Assembly: GCA_016199405.1 (NCBI GenBank)
Contig: JACQGS010000121.1
Span: forward strand, 1-28,110
Reading direction: 5' to 3'
DNA: 28,110 nt
Source of the DNA: Chloroflexota bacterium
Lineage (GTDB): Bacteria; Chloroflexota; Anaerolineae; UBA4142
A program made the position numbers and the translations under genes. This document shows positions 23,602-28,110 of the stretch, one piece after another (positions within the stretch are counted from its first letter, which is position 1; the number at the start of each line of letters is the position of its first letter). The notes under the pieces are model-generated. The model did not search any database, had not been told where the DNA came from, and worked only from the letters and a program-made list of their open reading frames with translations.

Positions 23602-24274
23602 TCATCCCCTCTCCGAAGAATCGTTTGCCCGCGCTTTGAGGTTTCTATGCCGCCGCGACAGCGATCTAGCGCGCATTGTCAAGCAATTCGGTCCGCCCCC
23701 GTTATGGGCGCGCGAACCGGGGTTTGGCACGCTGGTCCATATCATCTTGGAGCAACAAGTGTCGCTCGCGTCCGCGCGCGCCGCGTATCAGAGACTCGGC
23801 GCGCGGATTTCGCCGCTCACGCCCGCACGATTTCTGGAACTGGACGACGCCACACTCAAACAGATCGGCTTTAGTCGGCAAAAGAGCGCGTACGCGCGCA
23901 ACCTCGCGCAAGCGCTTGTGGACGGCGCGTTGGATTTGAAAGGGCTTGCGAAACTGAACGATGCCGCCGCGCATGCAGAATTGCTCAAACTCAAGGGGAT
24001 TGGAAACTGGACGGCGGGTATTTATTTGCTGATGGCTCTGCGCCGCCCGGATATTTTGCCACGCGGCGATCTGGCGCTCGACGGCGCGTTACGAAAGATC
24101 AAACGCTTGCGCGCTCGCCCGTCGGCAGAGAAATTGGAAAAGATCGCGGAGAACTGGAAACCGTACCGCGCGGTGGCGGCGCGGATATTGTGGCACTATT
24201 ACTTGTCATCCGGCAAAAATCTCCAAAACACTTCGTTCGACACAAACCGTCCGCGCACCGACAAACGCGCGTAA
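23594..24274 (+). CDS. AlkA-like DNA-3-methyladenine glycosylase (HhH-GPD)
   Basis: The 226-residue protein excises alkylated bases from DNA. It lacks the N-terminal domain of E. coli AlkA and consists of the HhH-GPD domain: FGTLVHIILEQQVSLASARAAYQRL, the hairpin-helix-hairpin LKLKGIGNWTAGIYLLMAL, and the catalytic Asp in LPRGDLALDGAL. The only plausible start is TTG 23594, overlapping the exporter's stop by 8 bp, so the genes are coupled. The 3' end overlaps the convergent hemW gene by 76 bp; the last 18 or so residues are charged and may be dispensable. Confidence 0.88.
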   Translation: MSDHPLSEESFARALRFLCRRDSDLARIVKQFGPPPLWAREPGFGTLVHIILEQQVSLASARAAYQRLGARISPLTPARFLELDDATLKQIGFSRQKSAYARNLAQALVDGALDLKGLAKLNDAAAHAELLKLKGIGNWTAGIYLLMALRRPDILPRGDLALDGALRKIKRLRARPSAEKLEKIAENWKPYRAVAARILWHYYLSSGKNLQNTSFDTNRPRTDKRA

Positions 24275-25428
24275 CCGTTGACAAATTCTATCAATCCCAT
24301 CTCCCACAATTCCGCGAATTGATCCGCGTAATGCGCCCGCGCGTCCACGTCAAACCGCGCGCGGAATCTCTCCAGCGCGATTCCTTCGATCAACCGCAAT
24401 CCCAAAAACATCGTCTCCGCCATTTCCAACTCGCGCGGAATCTCTTCGCGCATCGCGACTGCGCTCGCGCCGCGCGCGATTCGTTCGATGTATTCCGCCG
24501 GCGACAGAACATTGGAAAAACGCGCACCGCCGAAAGAAGAATGCGCGCCCGCGCCGAAGCCGAGATAAGGTTCATTGAGCCAATAGGTTAGGTTGTGGCG
24601 AGATTGGAATTTGGAAGTTGGAGGTTGGAGGTTGGACGTTGGACTCTGGACTCTGGACTCTGGACTTCTCATCGCCCAGTTGGATATTTCATAATGCCCA
24701 TACCCCGCCGCGTCAAGCATCTCTTCAGCCATTTCGTACATATCCGCTGCGAGGTCATCGTCCGGCATTGAATATTTGCCGCGCGTGATTTGAAACTCCA
24801 AGCCGGTTTTTTCTTCTACGCGCAGCGCGTACAAGGAAAGATGCTCGGGCTGGAGTTCGAGCGCGCGGGTGAGCGTGGCGCGCCACTCCGCGAGCGATTG
24901 CAGCGGCAAGCCATAGATGAAATCGAGATTGAGATTGTCGAAGCCGGCGCGGCGCGCCAGCTCAAACATTTCGAGCGCGTCGGCGACCGTATGCCCGCGA
25001 TTGAGCCGCTTGAGCGTCGCGTCGTCGAAGGCTTGCACGCCGATGCTGAGGCGATGGATGCCCGCCGCGCGCCATGCCCGCATCTTTTCTGCGTCGGCGG
25101 TTGCCGGGTTCGCTTCTAGCGTAATTTCCGCGTCCGGCAAAATGTCGAAAGCGTCGCGGCATGCGCGCAAGATTTTTTCGAGTTGCGCGGCGGGAATGAT
25201 CGAGGGCGTGCCACCACCAAAATAAATGCTGTGTGCGCGCAGGGGCACGGAGGAATTTCGAATTACGAATTTCGAATTACGAATTTCCTGTGTCACCGCG
25301 TCCGCGTACGGCTCCATCAGCCGCGCCAAATGCGCGTACACGTTGAAGTCGCAGTACGTGCATTTGATCTTGCAAAATGGAATGAAGATGAAAAGCCCGA
25401 TGCTTGAAGCCACGCGGCGATTATACAT
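24199..25428 (-). CDS. hemW: Radical SAM haem chaperone HemW
   Basis: The 409-residue protein has the radical SAM cluster motif IPFCKIKCTYCDF (Cys 19, 23, 26), SIYFGGGTPS, LEANPATADAEKM, RLSIGVQAFDDATLKRLNRGH and LNLDFIYGLPLQS. The C-terminal HemN_C part follows SRHNLTYWLNEPYLGFGAGAHS. HemW carries haem to respiratory proteins and was long called oxygen-independent coproporphyrinogen oxidase. Between SNWA and SRHN, where family members have about six residues, 23 residues are encoded by heptad repeats at 24603-24667. The ATG at 25428 is chosen; the frame upstream overlaps a divergent promoter and a neighbouring gene. No haem biosynthesis genes are adjacent. Confidence 0.92.
   Translation of the reverse strand: MYNRRVASSIGLFIFIPFCKIKCTYCDFNVYAHLARLMEPYADAVTQEIRNSKFVIRNSSVPLRAHSIYFGGGTPSIIPAAQLEKILRACRDAFDILPDAEITLEANPATADAEKMRAWRAAGIHRLSIGVQAFDDATLKRLNRGHTVADALEMFELARRAGFDNLNLDFIYGLPLQSLAEWRATLTRALELQPEHLSLYALRVEEKTGLEFQITRGKYSMPDDDLAADMYEMAEEMLDAAGYGHYEISNWAMRSPESRVQSPTSNLQPPTSKFQSRHNLTYWLNEPYLGFGAGAHSSFGGARFSNVLSPAEYIERIARGASAVAMREEIPRELEMAETMFLGLRLIEGIALERFRARFDVDARAHYADQFAELWEMGLIEFVNGYARLSVRGRFVSNEVFWRFLPDDK
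24603..24667. repeat. Heptad tandem repeat (GGTTGGA/GGACTCT) inside hemW
   Basis: About nine 7-nt units: TTGGAAG, TTGGAGG twice, TTGGACG and TCTGGAC-type units three times. On the minus strand they encode RSPESRVQSPTSNLQ and PPTSKFQ. Similar tracts are usually intergenic. Confidence 0.7.
25253..25287. repeat. GAATTTCGAATTAC repeat inside hemW
   Basis: GAATTTCGAATTAC occurs twice, followed by a further GAATTTC. It is self-complementary in part. It codes for QEIRNSKFVIRNSS in the variable segment before the YFGGG motif. Confidence 0.6.
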
Positions 25429-25443
25429 CACTTTGAGAGTTGA

Positions 25444-25472
25444 TTGACACACCTTTGGCGTCGTTGTATACT
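25444..25472 (+). promoter_or_regulatory. Consensus promoter of the binding-protein gene
   Basis: TTGACA (25444-25449), 17-nt spacer, TATACT (25467-25472). The leader to the ATG at 25593 is about 115 nt. The divergent hemW start lies 16 bp from the -35. Confidence 0.8.
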
Positions 25473-25592
25473 TTTGGCGATTTCGAGACAAGGGCGTCAC
25501 TTCATCGTCAAGGTTGCAGATGTTTTCCTCTGTCATCTTCCTCAAGAAAACGCGTCGCAAATGCGAAACTGCTTCTATGAGAGGAGCCAGCC

Positions 25593-26702
25593 ATGCCTGA
25601 CGAAATCCAATCGCCGGCAGTGAATCGCCGCGAGTTTTTGAGATGGCTTGGCATCGTTGGCGGGCTTGCCGCGACCGGCGGCTTGATCGAAGCGTGCGCG
25701 CCCGTCGCGGCGCCGCCTGCCCCGACCCGTGCGCCAGCGACGACCGTCCCGGCGGTGAAAGCGTCAAGCAAAGTCGCGATTTATTCCGCGCTCGGAAAGC
25801 CGATCCACGACCAACTCATTGCCGCATTTCAAGCCGCGAACCCGGGAATCGACGCGAAGATTTTGCGCGCGGCGGGCGCGGGCGATTTGCAATCGCGCAT
25901 TCGGACCGAGCAAGCCGCGCCCAAAGCCGATATTTTCATCGGCGGCGAGAGCGCATTCCACGAAGGCATCGCGCGTGAGGGTTTGTTGGAGAAATACGTT
26001 TCGCCGAACGCGGACAAAATCGCGGACACGTTCAAAGACCCGCAAGGTTTTTGGACGGGCTGGAATCTCGCCGTGTTCTCGCTCGCGCTCAATGCCGAAC
26101 GCCTTGCGAAAGAAATGCCGGGCGTGAAGATGCCGACCACGTGGGATGATTTGCTCGACCCGGCGTGGAAAGGCAAACTCGTCTCGCCCGATCCGATGCG
26201 CAATGTGGGCGGCTATGTTTTTCTCGCGACCCAAGTTTTCCGCTTTGCGCGCGACGAAGCGAAAGCGATGGAGTTTATGAAGCGGCTCCACGTGAACATC
26301 ACGCAATACGTTCGCAATGCATCGGACGGAATCAAATTGGTCGTGCAAGGGAAAGCGATTGCCTGCCCCGCTTGGCGTTATGAAATCCTTGCCGAGAAAG
26401 CCAAAGGCACGTCAATTGAACTCGTCATGCCCGAAAATTCCAGTTATGAAATCGGCGCGATCAGCATCGTCAAAGACGCGCCCAATTTGGGCGGCGCGCG
26501 CTCGTTTTTGGATTGGCTTCTCACGAGAGAAGCCGGTGAATTGATTGTGAAAATTTTGAATCGCGTTTCGGTGCTCAAAGAGGTCGCACCTCCGCCGGGT
26601 GCGCTGACGCTGGAGCAATTAAAGTTAGTGAATTACGACCGGCAATGGGCGGCGGAGAATAAGGATCGGCTGTTGAAGGCGTGGCAGAAAGCGGTGCGGT
26701 AG
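25593..26702 (+). CDS. Tat lipoprotein, iron(III)-type ABC solute-binding protein
   Basis: The 369-residue protein has a twin-arginine signal (NRREFLRWLG, residues 11-20) leading to the lipobox IEAC with Cys35, so it should be exported folded and lipid-anchored. The mature part has VAIYSALGKPIHDQLIAAFQ, a start typical of the Fbp/AfuA iron-binding group, ADIFIGGESAFHEGI, TTWDDLLDPAWKGKLVSPDP, NVGGYVFLATQ, and GARSFLDWLLTREAGE. No permease or ATPase gene follows. AGAGGAG lies 6-7 nt before the ATG. A consensus promoter lies upstream. The ligand may be ferric iron or another oxyanion or sugar-like solute; metal ligands cannot be fixed from sequence alone. Confidence 0.88.
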   Translation: MPDEIQSPAVNRREFLRWLGIVGGLAATGGLIEACAPVAAPPAPTRAPATTVPAVKASSKVAIYSALGKPIHDQLIAAFQAANPGIDAKILRAAGAGDLQSRIRTEQAAPKADIFIGGESAFHEGIAREGLLEKYVSPNADKIADTFKDPQGFWTGWNLAVFSLALNAERLAKEMPGVKMPTTWDDLLDPAWKGKLVSPDPMRNVGGYVFLATQVFRFARDEAKAMEFMKRLHVNITQYVRNASDGIKLVVQGKAIACPAWRYEILAEKAKGTSIELVMPENSSYEIGAISIVKDAPNLGGARSFLDWLLTREAGELIVKILNRVSVLKEVAPPPGALTLEQLKLVNYDRQWAAENKDRLLKAWQKAVR

Positions 26703-26719
26703 ATGAGCGCGAATAAATA

Positions 26720-27535
26720 ATGCTCTTCGGCGCCTGCACCTGGATCTTTGGCGACGAGCCGCTTGAAAAAATCGCGCGCCGTTGCGCGGCGATTGGGTTG
26801 GACGGCATCGAGTTGTTTGTCAACGCGCGCGAAATACCGCGAAACGTCTCCGAAATTCTTGAGCGGTATGATTTGCGCGTGCTGTCTCTCACGCCGGACA
26901 ATGTTGACCTATGTCATCCCGACGCGCGCACGCGACAAGATGCCCTCGATTACTATTTTCGGCTCGTTGATTTCGCGGTAGGCATCGGCGCGCCAATTGT
27001 GTCGTGTCACGGTTACGTTGGGCGCGTGCGCGCGTTGGCATCGTACGCGGAGGAATGGAATTGGATGCTCGACGCGGCGCGGCAAATCGCGGAACGCGCG
27101 GCGCAAGCGAATGTGCGCGTCGCGATGGAACTACTGAATCGCTACGAGGCGCATCTGCTCAATACAGTTGACGATGGCTTGCGGTTTGTGCGCGAAGTGA
27201 ACGCGCCGAACGCCGGCTTGCTCCTCGACGCGTATCACATGAACATCGAAGAAGCGAATCCCGCGGACGCGATTCAGCGCGCGGGCGACAAACTATTTCT
27301 CTTTCACGCGGCAGACTCGAACCGTCAAGCGGTCGGACGCGGGCACACGGATTTCCGCGCGGTCGCAAATGCTTTGCGCGGGATTGAATATTGCGGCGAT
27401 ATTGTCTTTGAATGCACCGTGCCCGGACCCGACCCGTTCACCGCGATCAAGGATACAGATTCGCGCGAGCAAGTGGAAGAATTTTTGCGCGAGTCGTTGG
27501 TGCGGATGAAGGAGTATGTGACAAGTAGCAAGTGA
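26720..27535 (+). CDS. Sugar phosphate isomerase/epimerase, TIM-barrel family
   Basis: The 271-residue protein belongs to the xylose-isomerase-like/AP endonuclease 2 superfamily. Its blocks are GLDGIELFVNAREIP, GAPIVSCHGYVG, VRVAMELLNRYEAHLLNT (metal-binding Glu), GLLLDAYHMNIEEA (Asp and His), LFLFHAADSNRQAVGRGHTDF, and DIVFECTVPGPDPF (final Glu). These are the metal ligands of ketose 3-epimerases and related enzymes. The substrate is unknown. It starts 17 bp after the binding-protein gene and is probably in the same operon. Its last codons (VTSSK) lie in a repeat at 27518-27595. Confidence 0.9.
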   Translation: MLFGACTWIFGDEPLEKIARRCAAIGLDGIELFVNAREIPRNVSEILERYDLRVLSLTPDNVDLCHPDARTRQDALDYYFRLVDFAVGIGAPIVSCHGYVGRVRALASYAEEWNWMLDAARQIAERAAQANVRVAMELLNRYEAHLLNTVDDGLRFVREVNAPNAGLLLDAYHMNIEEANPADAIQRAGDKLFLFHAADSNRQAVGRGHTDFRAVANALRGIEYCGDIVFECTVPGPDPFTAIKDTDSREQVEEFLRESLVRMKEYVTSSK

Positions 27536-27595
27536 CAAGGGATGTCTCACGTTGCACGTCTCCCTTGTCACCTGCCCCTTGCCACCTGTCACTTG
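27518..27595. repeat. CAAGTGACAAGG/CCTTGTCACCTG inverted repeat
   Basis: GTGACAAGTAGCAAGTGACAAGG on the left mirrors CCCTTGTCACCTG, CCCCTTGCCACCTGTCACTTG on the right. It covers the epimerase stop codon and ends directly at the next ATG. It is the same family as 17074-17160. Confidence 0.65.
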
Positions 27596-28110
27596 ATGCT
27601 CAAACTCGTTCTTGTTGACATTGACGGTTGCCTCACGCCCGGCGAAGCCAAGCCGTGGGATTTTGAGGTAATGCAATTCGTCGCGGATTTGAATCGGCAC
27701 GCACGACGAGACGCCAAACAATTCGCGGTGACGCTCTGCACCGGGCGAGCCGAACCGTACGTCGAAGCACTGATGCAGGCGATTGACGCGCACATGCCGG
27801 CGATTTACGAGCATGGCGCGGGGATGTATTTTCCCACCGCGTATCAGTTCCGCGAGCATCCCTCTATTGACCGCGCGAAACACGCGAAAATCGCGAAAAT
27901 GCGCAAAATTCTGGCGCGCAAGGTTGTGGAAAAAGGGCTGGGCCAATTTCAGCCGGGAAAACTCACTTGCCTCACGCTGTACCCGCGCGAGGGCGTGTCG
28001 CTCGAACAGCTCGACGCGGCAACGCGGCGCGCGGTGAACGGAAATATGGAAGGGTTCTTTTTCAACGGCTCGCTCTCGTGCGTCGAAATCATGCCGCAAG
28101 GGATTGACAA
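27596..28110 (+). CDS. HAD-superfamily phosphatase (partial, cut by window end)
   Basis: The frame is open from ATG 27596 to the end of the window (171 residues). It begins LKLVLVDIDGCLTPGEAKPWD, with the HAD motif I DxDGxLT, then FAVTLCTGRAEPYVEALMQAI (motif II Thr), and IYEHGAGMYFP. HAD enzymes of this type (Cof/sucrose- or mannosyl-3-phosphoglycerate-phosphatase-like) remove phosphate from sugars or small metabolites. Motifs III and IV are beyond the window. No ribosome site is seen before the ATG because a repeat abuts it. It may act with the preceding epimerase on a sugar phosphate; that is inference. Confidence 0.8.
   Translation, partial: MLKLVLVDIDGCLTPGEAKPWDFEVMQFVADLNRHARRDAKQFAVTLCTGRAEPYVEALMQAIDAHMPAIYEHGAGMYFPTAYQFREHPSIDRAKHAKIAKMRKILARKVVEKGLGQFQPGKLTCLTLYPREGVSLEQLDAATRRAVNGNMEGFFFNGSLSCVEIMPQGID

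Noticed and set aside
24603..24667. CRISPR-like array
   Set aside because: Units are 7 bp without spacers and lie in a coding region; no cas genes are present.
25419..25424. TATAAT box as a hemW promoter
   Set aside because: It lies inside the first codons (ATG TAT AAT) and has no -35 at proper distance.
25429..25767. N-terminal extension of HemW
   Set aside because: It covers the consensus divergent promoter and the start of the binding-protein gene, has no family similarity, and HemW's conserved start lies at 25428.

Overview
The window is 28.1 kb of high-GC bacterial DNA, very rich in CGCG/GCGC. The likely host is a member of the Chloroflexota, perhaps Anaerolineae-like. This is inferred from the gene mix (FdhE/FdhD/MoeA/MobA set, NrfD-anchored formate dehydrogenase, type-2 IPP isomerase, clan AA protease/DUF5678 pair) and from abundant short intergenic repeat families. 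No rRNA, tRNA, CRISPR array or complete mobile element was seen.

Left half (1-15.7 kb): every gene is on the minus strand. A tat-exported, selenocysteine-containing formate dehydrogenase operon (fdhA-fdhB-nrfD, 14269 to 9307) has a consensus promoter and a structured leader. Its maturation genes follow at 7.3-1.3 kb: fdhE, an Mrp-type Fe-S carrier, mobA, fdhD and moeA. Together they make and insert the molybdenum (bis-MGD) cofactor and Fe-S clusters of the enzyme. Accessory genes are interleaved: a membrane protein with a HEPN-like motif, a BrnT/antitoxin pair, a small unknown protein, and a DUF5678-like/aspartic protease pair. A lipoprotein gene lies at the left edge. Upstream of the dehydrogenase are a LON substrate-binding-domain protein and acyl carrier protein.

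The fdhA gene is interrupted by an in-frame TGA at 13646-13648, exactly at the active-site position. It is followed at the E. coli fdhF spacing by a GGUCU-loop SECIS hairpin, so this is one selenoprotein gene and not two genes or a pseudogene.

Right half (15.7-28.1 kb): mostly plus strand. It holds an MFS transporter, then an isoprenoid block: type-2 IPP isomerase (fni), GGPP-type prenyl synthase, geranylgeranyl reductase, an internally duplicated membrane protein and a squalene/phytoene synthase. The last three (19.4-22.5 kb) have visibly lower GC and few CGCG runs, and they end next to a decayed transposase, suggesting acquired DNA. After that come a LysE-type exporter, an AlkA-like glycosylase, HemW, a Tat-lipoprotein iron-type binding protein with a textbook promoter, a TIM-barrel epimerase, and a HAD phosphatase cut by the window end.

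A recurring theme is short-period or palindromic repeats. They sit between genes, abut start codons, cover stop codons, and in moeA, lysE and hemW lie inside the reading frame without breaking it.
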